NCBI GenBank assembly: GCA_964520425.1
Contig: CAZFMX010000009.1
Coordinates: 1-64,000, forward strand
From: JAFGFY01 sp964520425
GTDB lineage: Bacteria > Desulfobacterota > DSM-4660 > Desulfatiglandales > HGW-15
DNA: 64,000 nucleotides
Direction: 5' to 3'
The position numbers and the translations under genes were made by a program. This document shows positions 8,898 to 17,914 of this stretch, piece after piece. Position 1 is the stretch's first letter; each line of letters begins with the position of its first letter. The notes beneath the pieces are model-generated. The model was not told the DNA's origin and did no database searches. It saw nothing but the letters and a program-made list of their open reading frames with translations.

Positions 8898-9935
8898 TTA
8901 CTTCTTCAGTATGATACACCCTTCAATAAGGAGTTCTTCCTTCGCTTGTTCGGAAAAGCACTGATCAAATTGTTGAATGATTTCCCATGCCCAGTCCGGC
9001 AAATCATCCCGTTCCATCCCACCGAATAAGCGGAGGGTCGTCAAGGTATGATTCAAAAACTGATGTTCCGTAGGACGTAACGGAAAATAAATACAGTCCG
9101 AATAGCCATATTCTTCTGCCCGTACAGAGAAATACTTTTTATTGAATAACCATTTGTCATTTAAGCCGATGAATCGAGAAGAGGATTTGTCTCTTACCAT
9201 TCGAACATCATAATCTCTCATCATGGTCTCTAAAAAACCAGTGGTCTTTTTAGATAGTGCTGTCTGTCGGGAGTCGTTGAGTATGGCATTATACGCGGCT
9301 CTTATGATGATGTTTCCTTCTTCAAAAGGTTCGAAGAATATGGCGAATCCCCCCTTTTTCAAAATCTCGGCGCAACGGCCCAGGGTTTTTTCAGGGGAAA
9401 TCATATGATGCAAAACCGAGGCCCCGACAACCATGTCAATCGACTCCTCGACAAAATCGAGTTCTTCTGCGTTTAGCTGTACCAGAAAGCAGCTCCGATC
9501 CATGCCCTGATCCATGACGAGCTTCTCAAGTCCCATTTTAAGATAGGCCAGCATTTCGACACTGAGATCACTTGCTATGATATGAGCCTCGGGGCACAGG
9601 GAGAGCAGCGGAAATACGGTGTTGCCGGCCCCGGATCCAATGTCCAGGATGATCTGTTCACTTTGAGGAGTAAAAGAAATCCGCTGGAATGCTTTGGAGA
9701 TTAGAGACCGGAAAATTTCAATATCCTGATATCTTTCAATGTATACGTGGGCGGACTCAAAGAATTGGGACGGCACATACTTTTTGACAACGGTGTCATC
9801 ATAAATCGGAGAGAGGATTCCCGAGAGTCGATGGTCGCCTTTGCTTCCCAGATCAAACAGCGGGAGTTCATATATTTCCGACACCAGACAATCCGTTACT
9901 CTCTCTAAACGTTCTTCTTTATTCTGGTCTTCCAT
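8898..9935 (-). CDS. SAM-dependent methyltransferase, class I
   Basis: A 345-residue protein with the Rossmann SAM motif ILDIGSGAGNTVFPLL around residues 95-110, the acidic strand end ASDLS, and the post-motif VGASVLHHM typical of methyltransferase family 11/12. The first 90 residues and the C-terminal 120 residues are accessory and not recognised. The target is unknown. The gene is 77 bases upstream of the sulfatase-like gene on the same strand and may head that operon. No strong Shine-Dalgarno is seen before its ATG. Confidence 0.8.
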   Translation of the reverse strand: MEDQNKEERLERVTDCLVSEIYELPLFDLGSKGDHRLSGILSPIYDDTVVKKYVPSQFFESAHVYIERYQDIEIFRSLISKAFQRISFTPQSEQIILDIGSGAGNTVFPLLSLCPEAHIIASDLSVEMLAYLKMGLEKLVMDQGMDRSCFLVQLNAEELDFVEESIDMVVGASVLHHMISPEKTLGRCAEILKKGGFAIFFEPFEEGNIIIRAAYNAILNDSRQTALSKKTTGFLETMMRDYDVRMVRDKSSSRFIGLNDKWLFNKKYFSVRAEEYGYSDCIYFPLRPTEHQFLNHTLTTLRLFGGMERDDLPDWAWEIIQQFDQCFSEQAKEELLIEGCIILKK

Positions 9936-10725
9936 TTTTTACGACACCGGCTTGGACAGGGCTTGAAGCGATAAGATTTCCTTTTTTGAGGCGAAATATA
10001 CGGAGTTTACGTTTGAGTGTCAATGGCGAAACCTACCCCACTTCCTTTTCCCCATTTGATCTTTGGTCAATTCCAGCCATCTTGGGCTGAATTTCACCAA
10101 TCAGGTGGTTTCACCCTGCCTGCAGGCATATCCTTAATCACCAGATTTCTGCTTCACATGATGATGAGGCGTTTTCAGGAATGGCTGGGACGACGTCTGA
10201 GCACAGCCGAAGTCAAGCCAGTCACATATTGCAAAACCTTGGCCAGCCTTCGCCAAGGCTTCGGCCCGGCAGGCAACGAAGTAGACGTCATATCATCTGA
10301 TTTCCCGGCCTGCCTTGTCGACCTGTCCCGAGCGGTGTCGCGGGGAGCTTCAGCCAAGGTAGGGGGATAATAAATGGAAAAATGGGCCGTCTAAGCGGCC
10401 GGTTTGGGGCGGAAACTGTCACCAAGGTGACGATTTCCGGCATTTCCCGTTTATCTCCATCCTCAAAGTAGTTGCCCCATTACCAAATACCACGTGAATC
10501 GTGGCGTCGATTGATTGAGAAGAAGATGTTCCCCTTCCAGGACTTCCCCAGCTATGGCATCAGGCCTTGTAAGTCTGTTCAGAGAAGATGGCAACACCTC
10601 CATAACCATAGGTTTTTTAACTTCTTATGAAAGTATTCGGTTCGTCAACGGTTTTGAGGGAACCGGAGCACCGATTCGGGCTATGGGTCAAGAAAGAGGG
10701 TGGATTCGGGACGATCCTCTCCATC
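9936..10725. other. Gene-poor spacer with GC-rich repeat debris
   Basis: No convincing gene was found. Around 10230-10350 lies a patch of short palindromic GC-rich words (GCCTTCGCCAAGGCTTCGG, GCCCGGCAGGC, GTGTCGCGGGG) of the kind found in dispersed intergenic repeats. At about 10480-10550 the words YHVNRGVD and then, after a frame change, IEKKMFPFQDF resemble the N-terminus of REP-associated tyrosine transposases. The match is short and interrupted, so it is offered only as a possible relic. Confidence 0.4.
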
Positions 10726-10754
10726 TTGATCAAAAACACCAGCTATGGTATAAT
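10726..10754 (+). promoter_or_regulatory. Sigma-70-type promoter with extended -10
   Basis: TTGATC (10726-10731) and TATAAT (10749-10754) are separated by exactly 17 bases, with TG one base before the -10. Transcription would start near 10761 and run into the secreted-protein gene at 10895, giving a leader of about 135 bases. Confidence 0.7.
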
Positions 10755-10794
10755 TAAGGTGAAAAATGAATAAAAGTCCTGGATGGAAAAGGGC

Positions 10795-10855
10795 CCGGCT
10801 TTGTACTCTGGTATTCTTCTTGCATTGATTTTAAGAGAAAAGAAGCGAAAGCCGG
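10795..10855 (+). promoter_or_regulatory. Structured 5' leader (two-part stem-loop)
   Basis: CCGGCTTT (10795-10802) pairs perfectly with AAAGCCGG (10848-10855), and inside it CTTCTT (10816-10821) pairs with AAGAAG (10840-10845). The stem lies between the promoter and the start codon at 10895. It does not match a riboswitch class that I can recognise. It has no U-run, so it is not a plain terminator. Confidence 0.4.
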
Positions 10856-10894
10856 CAGAGGGGTCAATCATACCCGAAATAGAGAGGAAGCACG

Positions 10895-13651
10895 ATGTCT
10901 AAAAAGCCATCTAAAACCATTTTTAACGCGTTCATATTTTACGCCGTCATTATAATTTGCTCTTTCAGCTTTAATAGTCCTGTTTTAGCTCAAGAATGGA
11001 TCTGGAATGATTTAAACTTAACAAACGGCAAGACGATTTATGATATCGTCTATGCGAACGGTTTGTATGTGGCGGTAGGAAGTGATGGGATTATTCTAAC
11101 TTCGGAAGATGCCGCGATCTGGAATCCTATCGACCCCATTACAGCAGAGAATCTCAGATCGATAGCGTACGGCCTTGGTAAGTTCTATGTTGTCGGATAT
11201 AACGGCGCGATCCTGTCTTCCGAAAACGGAGCGGATTGGTCGATAGTCTCCACAGAGATTACAGGTGATTTCTATTCAGTCGCCTATAACGGTTCCAGCC
11301 GATTGGTTGCCGTGGGACAGGTTTATGACGGTGCAGGAGCATTGGTAGCCTTTGCCGCTGTATCGGATGACGGCGAAACCTGGACAGAATATCAACTGCC
11401 GACAATCGCCACGGGGTTATCGGGTATTACCTATGGGAATGGCCGCTATGTGGCTGTAGGCTTTAAGAGGAAAGTAATTGGCAAAGATCCCATAATCGCC
11501 ACTTCACTGAATGGTGTGAATTGGAGTAAGCAAATCCCTCTCGCCGGTGCCGGCGCGTTGGAAGATGTGGCTTATGGTAACGGAAAATATGTAGCCGTTG
11601 GCGCGTTGAATAATCAAATACTTTTTTCCCAGGATGCCTCTTTGTGGTTAGCCTATGACGCAGCAGAAATATCCGGAATCTGGTACGCGGCAACTTATGC
11701 GGAAGAATTATTCGTCATAGCGGGCCCACAGGTATTGTCTTCACCTGACGGGCAGAATTGGACCCTTCGTAGAGACAATCAGGCCGAGAATACCTGGTTA
11801 AATGGGATAGGCTATGGAGATGGGAGTGTTGTGGCTGTCGGCTACGGAGGGTGGAACGGTTTGGTGAGGGCCCCTGACGTCATGGTCAGCTCCCGGGGCT
11901 ATCTTCCAGATCTCGAAAGAGAGGCTCTAATCGCCCTCTACAACAGGACGGATGGTGATAACTGGACGGATCATAGCGGATGGAAGGAACCTCCGCTGCA
12001 CACCGATGGCTTTGCCATGCCGGGAACGGAAGGCACCTGGTATGGAATAGTTTGTGATTTTATGAATACATCTGTTCAGGAAATCAATCTCTCGTCCAAC
12101 GGGCTGACCGACAACGGGGTGGACGACAGCATACCTGCCGAACTGAAGAACCTCGACAGCCTCCAAGTCCTAGACCTCTCTTCCAACCAAATGACCGGAA
12201 GTATACATCCGGATTTGGGCGCCCTCAACAACCTCCAGGTCCTAGACCTCTCTTCCAATCAACTGGAACTCATTATACCTACCCAACTGGGCGGTATTGA
12301 CAATCTCCAAGTTCTGGACCTCTCTTCTAATCAACTGCTTGGAGACATACCAACGGGACTGAGTGTCCTCAGCAATCTCCAACACCTTGACCTTTCTTCC
12401 AACCAGCTGTCCGGTAGCATACCAGGGGAACTAGGAAATCTGGCCAACCTGCAACGCCTTTACCTCGATTCCAATAGTCTGACTGGGAGCATCCCGCCGG
12501 AGCTGGGCACCCTGGGCAACCTGGAATACTTATATCTGAACGGGAATAAATTACGAGGTGAAATCTCAACGAGTCTCAACAACTTGACCCTCCTAAGCAC
12601 CACCCATACGGATATCGGTTATAATGCGCTGTACAGCCATAATGGGACAGTCCGTACTTTTTTGAATACCAAAGACCCTGATTGGGAAGAAACCCAGACA
12701 ATCGCACCTGAAGATGTGTCGGCAGTGACTTTGTCCGACACATCCGCGCGAGTCAGTTGGACTCCCATATTATATACGGGCGATTCCGGGAAGTATCGTG
12801 TTTATTACAGTGAGACTTCGGGAGGACCGTATACCGTCTTCGGTGCAACAACAGACAAAACCATTTCTCAAATGGACGTAACAGGTCTTGAATCAGGGGT
12901 CCTTTATTACTTCGTCGTTCAGAGTCATACAGACCCTCACCCAAATAACCAAAACACGGTTGATAGCTATTACAGTGAAGAAGCGTCGGCTGACGCGGAC
13001 GGCGACGGCATCCCCGATAATATCGAAGACGGCTCTTGTACTGACTCCAATGATGCGGATTCGGATGATGATGGGCTTACTGATGGTGAGGAAGACGCTA
13101 ACCGGAACGGTGTTGTTGATACCTACGAAACAAATCCCTGTAATGCGGATTCGGATGGTGATGGTATTCAGGACGGGACTGAACTCGGTGTGACAACCGG
13201 ACATCCAACCGATACCGGCGGTGCCTTCATCCCTGATGCGGACGGCGGCGCCACGACGACCGATCCTTTGGATGCCGACTTGGATGATGATGGGATTCTC
13301 GATGGTGAGGAAGATGCGAATCAGAATGGTGCTGTTGATACCTACGAAACAGACCCCGGTGATGCGGATTCGGATGGGGACTGGATTCAGGACGGGACTG
13401 AACTCGGTGTAACAATCGGGCACCCAACCGATACCGGGGGTGCCTTCATCCCTGATGCGGACGGCGGCGCTACCACAACCGATCCTCTGGACCCCGATAC
13501 AGATGATGATAGTTTAAGCGATGGCGAGGAAGATAGTAACTTTAACGGTGCTGTAGACCCAGGAGAGACTGACCCCAATGATCCCAATCCCAGCTCTCCA
13601 CCGCCAGCGGCGGACATCACGAGCTGGATCTTTATAGTGCTTGATGATTAA
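10895..13651 (+). CDS. Secreted multidomain protein: beta-propeller-like repeats, LRR, FN3, calcium-binding repeats
   Basis: This 918-residue protein starts with a signal peptide (hydrophobic core 9-25, probable cleavage after VLA at 30-32). Residues 33-330 hold six or so repeats of the type YGNGxYVAVGxxGxILxSxDGxxW, resembling BNR/Kelch-like propeller blades. Residues 345-600 are plant-type leucine-rich repeats (NLQVLDLSSNQLxGxIPxxLG). Residues 608-690 form a fibronectin type III domain. From about 700 there are thrombospondin-3-like calcium repeats (DSDGDGIQDGTE). A 73-residue unit in that tail is tandemly duplicated (DNA offset 219 bases near 13143 and 13362). A surface-adhesion or binding role is likely but not shown. 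No membrane anchor or sorting motif was found at the C-terminus, which ends SWIFIVLDD. Confidence 0.85.
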   Translation: MSKKPSKTIFNAFIFYAVIIICSFSFNSPVLAQEWIWNDLNLTNGKTIYDIVYANGLYVAVGSDGIILTSEDAAIWNPIDPITAENLRSIAYGLGKFYVVGYNGAILSSENGADWSIVSTEITGDFYSVAYNGSSRLVAVGQVYDGAGALVAFAAVSDDGETWTEYQLPTIATGLSGITYGNGRYVAVGFKRKVIGKDPIIATSLNGVNWSKQIPLAGAGALEDVAYGNGKYVAVGALNNQILFSQDASLWLAYDAAEISGIWYAATYAEELFVIAGPQVLSSPDGQNWTLRRDNQAENTWLNGIGYGDGSVVAVGYGGWNGLVRAPDVMVSSRGYLPDLEREALIALYNRTDGDNWTDHSGWKEPPLHTDGFAMPGTEGTWYGIVCDFMNTSVQEINLSSNGLTDNGVDDSIPAELKNLDSLQVLDLSSNQMTGSIHPDLGALNNLQVLDLSSNQLELIIPTQLGGIDNLQVLDLSSNQLLGDIPTGLSVLSNLQHLDLSSNQLSGSIPGELGNLANLQRLYLDSNSLTGSIPPELGTLGNLEYLYLNGNKLRGEISTSLNNLTLLSTTHTDIGYNALYSHNGTVRTFLNTKDPDWEETQTIAPEDVSAVTLSDTSARVSWTPILYTGDSGKYRVYYSETSGGPYTVFGATTDKTISQMDVTGLESGVLYYFVVQSHTDPHPNNQNTVDSYYSEEASADADGDGIPDNIEDGSCTDSNDADSDDDGLTDGEEDANRNGVVDTYETNPCNADSDGDGIQDGTELGVTTGHPTDTGGAFIPDADGGATTTDPLDADLDDDGILDGEEDANQNGAVDTYETDPGDADSDGDWIQDGTELGVTIGHPTDTGGAFIPDADGGATTTDPLDPDTDDDSLSDGEEDSNFNGAVDPGETDPNDPNPSSPPPAADITSWIFIVLDD

Positions 13652-13806
13652 CGATTGTAGACCTCAAATAGGCTCTGGAATATTTTTCTGGAGTCGTGCA
13701 TGGCGAATAGGTCATGACCCAAAAAAGAATTTTTTTCAGTAAGAATACCCATTAAAGGGTTGTCATTATGTGATTCATCAATTTCATTTTTAAGGAGAGT
13801 AGTGAG

Positions 13807-14118
13807 ATGAAGAGACAAAAAAGAGTTCTGATTGGTGTTATGTTGTTGGCGTTTCTTTTGGGATTTTTTGCAGTCAACAATGCTTTGGCAGCTTGGAGTT
13901 CAAATGCAACTATTATTTGGGTCCAGGTAACAGATGACGGTGATTATGCAATCCGGGCACAGTCGGGGACCTGGACTAAGACATTTCTCGTCGATACGAC
14001 ACTTGCTAATGGAAAGGCCATACTTGCTGTTGCACTTGCAGCGGTCACTTCGGGCAAGAACGTAACGATTGAATATTCCGGAGACTACATAATAAACATC
14101 TATTTGCTGGCAGGATAG
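13807..14118 (+). CDS. Small secreted protein, unknown function
   Basis: A 103-residue protein with AAGGAG nine bases before the ATG. Residues 1-29 are a clear signal peptide ending in NNALA|AW. The mature 74 residues alternate polar and hydrophobic residues (TIIWVQVTDDGDYAIRAQSG), suggesting a small beta-sandwich, and end in a hydrophobic IINIYLLAG. It lies 155 bases after the large secreted protein and may be co-expressed with it. I do not recognise the family. Confidence 0.65.
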   Translation: MKRQKRVLIGVMLLAFLLGFFAVNNALAAWSSNATIIWVQVTDDGDYAIRAQSGTWTKTFLVDTTLANGKAILAVALAAVTSGKNVTIEYSGDYIINIYLLAG

Positions 14119-14685
14119 CGATTCCGAAGAGAAACGTTCTGTCAATGCCATGGCAAATCTCACCTTTTTGGGGAAGAAACACGATCTTACCTCGAAAGAG
14201 TGAACACGGGCTATGCTTCCGTTTTCCATATCTCATATTGGCAGGAAGCTATCACTCCCAATCCAGAATGACTGCTTAGTATATGGAAGATTGTTACCCT
14301 TAACGCCTATGAATTGAGAATATTGTTAGCAGATCCCACTCATGGGGGAGTTCCAAGGCATTGAGAGTGGCTGCGACTGAACTCACTCGAAGTCAAGTCC
14401 TAGTCACATACCCCTGATCCTTGACAATCCTCGAGATGTGGATAAACTCTGGAGATGCAGTATCCTTAGGCTTTCACAAATTCACTCTTGGTTCATTCCT
14501 AAACCACCAGTTGATCATTTAAGAACCGTTGCTTTTATTGCTTTCAACAAACTCGTGGCGTGTTTCCTATGCAACTTAGGGCTTTCAATTGTATGTTTAC
14601 TCGGTGGTGCCAACGTCGTATTGTTCAAACAGGATGCCTCCAGCATGCACATCACAGGCTTGATAGCAACAAAGGATGGTCTTCC
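14119..14685. other. Gene-free spacer
   Basis: I see no supported gene, RNA or terminator here. Short frames exist on both strands but lack ribosome-binding sites and resemble nothing I know. The stretch separates the secreted-protein genes from a transposase relic. Confidence 0.5.
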
Positions 14686-14930
14686 GGGACGTCCATTTGT
14701 AATTCAGTAACTATCCATCATATAAAAATCGTTTTCTTTGAGGATCTTCTCCCCTTTCTTTATTGCATATGCAATCCCCGGCTGGCTCGTGTTGAAGCGT
14801 TTCTCCATACGAGTCCCCTCCAGACCCAACTCACGGGTCGTCCAATAATAGAATACACTCCTGGATTCCCCGCGAATTATTAGTCTGTTTTAAACATGAC
14901 TTCTTTTTCTCGATCTGATAAAATTCCAGC
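14686..14930 (-). pseudogene. C-terminal relic of a REP-associated tyrosine transposase
   Basis: On the minus strand a frame ending at 14704 encodes RSVFYYWTTRELGLEGTRM...TSQPGIAYAIKKGEKILKEN, which lines up residue for residue with the C-terminus of the intact transposase at 54425-55432. The similarity fades near 14930. The flanking end repeat GGGACGTCCATTTGTAA is also present (14686-14702), identical to the one at 54400-54416. Everything upstream, including the catalytic HxH region, is missing, so this is an old copy truncated on the side next to fcl. Confidence 0.85.
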
Positions 14931-14965
14931 AACCAAAAAACTGGAAGGGAATAGGCCCCTTTACG

Positions 14966-15955
14966 GTGAATGAAATGGAAAGAGACGTAAAAATATTTGT
15001 TGCTGGCCACACCGGAATGGTTGGCTCGGCCCTATACCGAGCATTAGACAAAAAGGGATATCAAAATATTCTTAAGCGAACCCATACAGAACTTGAACTG
15101 ATGCGTCAAGACGCGGTCGAACGGTTTTTTCAAGAGGAGAGACCCGATTATGTGTTTTTGGCCGCGGCAAGAGTCGGGGGCATATTGGCGAACAGCACAT
15201 TCCCTGCTGAATTCATCTTTCAGAACCTCATGATTCAAACCAATATTATTCATTGCAGTCACGTCTTTGGTGTGAAAAAACTTCTATTTCTCGGGAGTTC
15301 TTGTATATATCCCAGAAATTGCCGGCAGCCCATGAAAGAGGAATACCTTCTCACGGATACTCTCGAACCTACGAATGAAGCGTATGCCATTGCCAAGATC
15401 GCTGGCATTAAAACATGCCAGAGTTATAATCAACAGTACCATGACAATTTTGTGTCCGTTATGCCCACCAATCTCTACGGCCCCAATGACAATTTTGACC
15501 TTGAATCTTCCCACGTCTTGCCCGCGATGATTCGAAAATTCCATGAAGGGAAAATACGTTGGCAAACGGCCTCTCCAAAGGACCGTGATAAGGTTGCCGT
15601 TGAGTTGTGGGGAACGGGAAAGCCTTTTCGCGAGTTCTTACACGTGGATGATATGGCCGATGCCTGTCTGTTTGTCATGAATAACGTCGATGCCGATCAA
15701 GTCTATGGTAAGGGGATCACCCATTTGAACATCGGTACAGGAAAAGATATTTCTATTCAAGAACTGGCTGAACAGATAAAAGAGGTTGTTGGTTTTGAGG
15801 GCAAGATTGATTATGATACGGAAAAGCCGGACGGGACCCCGAGGAAGCTTCTGGATGTCAGCCGTATGCGTCAATTGGGCTGGCAGCCAAGAATCAAATT
15901 ACATCAGGGAATCAAAGACACCTATCAGTGGTTCTTAAGGGAGAGGGCGTTATGA
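14966..15955 (+). CDS. fcl: GDP-L-fucose synthase
   Basis: A 329-residue epimerase-reductase that converts GDP-4-keto-6-deoxymannose to GDP-L-fucose using NADPH. The Rossmann motif is GHTGMVGS (14-21). The family segments GSSCIYPR and EAYAIAKIAG supply the catalytic Ser and the Tyr-x3-Lys pair, and PTNLYGPNDNFD is the usual substrate-binding stretch. The start could be GTG 14966 or ATG 14975; neither has an ideal Shine-Dalgarno. The stop overlaps the gmd start by four bases (ATGA), so the two enzymes are co-translated. The order fcl-gmd is the reverse of the common gmd-fcl order. Confidence 0.95.
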   Translation: MNEMERDVKIFVAGHTGMVGSALYRALDKKGYQNILKRTHTELELMRQDAVERFFQEERPDYVFLAAARVGGILANSTFPAEFIFQNLMIQTNIIHCSHVFGVKKLLFLGSSCIYPRNCRQPMKEEYLLTDTLEPTNEAYAIAKIAGIKTCQSYNQQYHDNFVSVMPTNLYGPNDNFDLESSHVLPAMIRKFHEGKIRWQTASPKDRDKVAVELWGTGKPFREFLHVDDMADACLFVMNNVDADQVYGKGITHLNIGTGKDISIQELAEQIKEVVGFEGKIDYDTEKPDGTPRKLLDVSRMRQLGWQPRIKLHQGIKDTYQWFLRERAL

Positions 15956-17067
15956 AAACAGCGTTGATTACAGGGGTAACCGGACAGGACGGCGCCTATT
16001 TGGCAGAGTTCCTCATCAACAAAGGATACATGGTTCACGGGATCAAGCGCCGGTCCTCTTCTTTCAATACCGGTCGTGTCGATCATCTGTATCAAGATCC
16101 CCATGAGAAGGATGTCAGGTTCTTGATGCACTATGGCGACCTAACCGATGCCACCAACCTGATCAGAATCATCCAGGAAACCGAACCTGACGAAATCTAT
16201 AATTTGGCCGCCCAGAGTCACGTTCAGGTCTCCTTTGAAACCCCTGAGTACACGGCAAATAGCGACGCCCTGGGAACACTCAGGATTCTAGAGACCATCA
16301 GGATCCTTGGGCTTCAAGAAAAAACGAAATTCTATCAAGCCTCGACCAGTGAAATGTATGGTCAGGCCCGAGAAACCCCTCAGACTGAAACCACTCCTTT
16401 TTATCCGAGAAGCCCTTATGCCGCGGCCAAAGTGTATGCCTACTGGATCACCATCAACTATCGAGAGGCCTACGGCATGTTCGCCTGCAACGGGATCCTT
16501 TTCAACCATGAATCGCCCATTAGGGGTGAAACATTTGTGACCAGGAAAGTGACGAGGGCCGTTTCACGCATCGCGGTGGGGCTGCAGAAGAAGCTCTTCA
16601 TCGGAAACCTGGATGCCCGAAGAGATTGGGGGCATGCCAAGAACTTCATCAAGGCCCAGTGGTTGATCATGCAACACCACAAGCCGGACGATTTCGTCAT
16701 CGCCACCGGAATACAGCATTCCGTTCGGGAACTCTGTGAACTCGCTTTCAGGAGAATCGGCGTTGAATTGGATTGGCAGGGAAAACGCATTGACGAAAAG
16801 GGCATCATCGCTTCCGTGTCACCCCAGATCGAGAACCTCAAACCGGGTGATATTGTGATCGAAGTAGACCCCCACTATTTCCGGCCCACAGAAACCGACA
16901 CGCTTCTCGGCAATCCTGAGAAGGCCAGGAGAGAACTGGGATGGAAACATGAAGTAGAATTCGAAGACCTTGTCAATGAAATGATTCAAGAAGATCTAAA
17001 AATTGCACAACGTGATAAATTCTGGCAAGAAAACGGCTACAGCATTAGAAACGATATCGAAAAATAG
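15952..17067 (+). CDS. gmd: GDP-mannose 4,6-dehydratase
   Basis: This 371-residue enzyme converts GDP-D-mannose to GDP-4-keto-6-deoxymannose, the substrate of the adjacent Fcl. The NADP-binding motif is GVTGQDGAYL (8-17). STSEMYG and YAAAKVYAYW give the catalytic Thr/Ser-Glu and the Tyr-x3-Lys, and RRDWGHAKDF-type residues (RRDWGHAKNF) bind substrate. The frame is open from 15928, but the ATG at 15952 with GGGAGAGGG just upstream is the natural start. Its last 45 codons recur as a diverged fragment at 25514-25654. Confidence 0.96.
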   Translation: MKTALITGVTGQDGAYLAEFLINKGYMVHGIKRRSSSFNTGRVDHLYQDPHEKDVRFLMHYGDLTDATNLIRIIQETEPDEIYNLAAQSHVQVSFETPEYTANSDALGTLRILETIRILGLQEKTKFYQASTSEMYGQARETPQTETTPFYPRSPYAAAKVYAYWITINYREAYGMFACNGILFNHESPIRGETFVTRKVTRAVSRIAVGLQKKLFIGNLDARRDWGHAKNFIKAQWLIMQHHKPDDFVIATGIQHSVRELCELAFRRIGVELDWQGKRIDEKGIIASVSPQIENLKPGDIVIEVDPHYFRPTETDTLLGNPEKARRELGWKHEVEFEDLVNEMIQEDLKIAQRDKFWQENGYSIRNDIEK

Positions 17068-17119
17068 CGTTTCATTTGTATTATCTTGTCTCATTATCTT
17101 ATTTAATACGTTCTCTATT

Positions 17120-17866
17120 CTAGTCTATGTCCGTATTATCTTGGGTTTTGCTATAGTGTTGGATAAAAGAAATCAGCGTTTCGTATTTTTTTTCGACTTC
17201 TTGAATTTGATGAGTCGATAGCTCTTGAAATCTTCTATTTAGTTTCCCTTTATTAAACTCCAATATCTTTGTCTTATCCGCCAAATATGGCTTCAGCACT
17301 TCAGCCTCATCTATATCTAATCCTATTTGCTGCTTCAGCCTTTTAACAACAATCTCAGGGTTACCAACAATTTCATCGTAGTATATCAAAAGTACATTTC
17401 TTGTATGAGCCCATTTCAAGAACGTGTTGGCATGGTATTCATATACTTCTAATGATCTTTCGAAATTGTTCCCTTGGGGAAAGCGAGATGCTTTTTGTTC
17501 CACCTTTTCTCTTCTGTAGGCATCCATATATGACAGAATACAATCACCTGGATGCCTGAAAGATGCATTGGCCAAAATCTTCTTGTTTTCCAGCAAGTTC
17601 TTTGCATATTCAGTCAAACCGCAGTGGGCTTTTATGGCCAGACACATTTTCTGATCCGACATCCTCAAGGCCTTTTCCAAAAGAGCATCTAATGATGAAG
17701 AATCCGATGGCTGAAAAAATAGTTCATATGGGTGACCTGGCAAAATATCCCTGATATTCCCTAATCGTAAGCCATTCATTACTGAGTATCGTGCTAAAAG
17801 GTCATGGATTATTTGGTAACAAAAGGAACTCCCCGATCTAGGCAATCCATATGACAAGTAAATCAT
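17120..17866 (-). CDS. Sulfotransferase family protein
   Basis: A 248-residue protein. GLPRSGSSF (7-15) is the 5'-phosphosulfate-binding loop of PAPS-dependent sulfotransferases, and FRHPGDCILSY is the 3'-phosphate-binding Arg/Ser segment. Length is typical of a single-domain enzyme. It is the last of four leftward genes beginning at 25082, starting 48 bases after the FkbM fusion gene, with GGGAG ten bases before its ATG. The acceptor is probably the glycan built by the upstream glycosyltransferases; that is inferred from position. Confidence 0.8.
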   Translation of the reverse strand: MIYLSYGLPRSGSSFCYQIIHDLLARYSVMNGLRLGNIRDILPGHPYELFFQPSDSSSLDALLEKALRMSDQKMCLAIKAHCGLTEYAKNLLENKKILANASFRHPGDCILSYMDAYRREKVEQKASRFPQGNNFERSLEVYEYHANTFLKWAHTRNVLLIYYDEIVGNPEIVVKRLKQQIGLDIDEAEVLKPYLADKTKILEFNKGKLNRRFQELSTHQIQEVEKKYETLISFIQHYSKTQDNTDID

Positions 17867-17914
17867 AGCTACGTAACTCCCTCATTCTGTACTTAATACG
17901 ATCCTCTCCTACAT

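Noticed and set aside
10017..10370. Open frame of 117 codons on the plus strand
   Set aside because: It covers GC-rich palindromic repeat debris and its translation has no family-like pattern; I treat the region as non-coding.
12893..13427. Long frames on the opposite strand and other frames within the adhesin tail
   Set aside because: They mirror the repetitive Asp/Gly-coding sequence of the real gene and are shadows.
14438..14883. Plus-strand frames of about 90 and 107 codons upstream of fcl
   Set aside because: The region is the antisense of a transposase relic; the plus-strand frames have no support.
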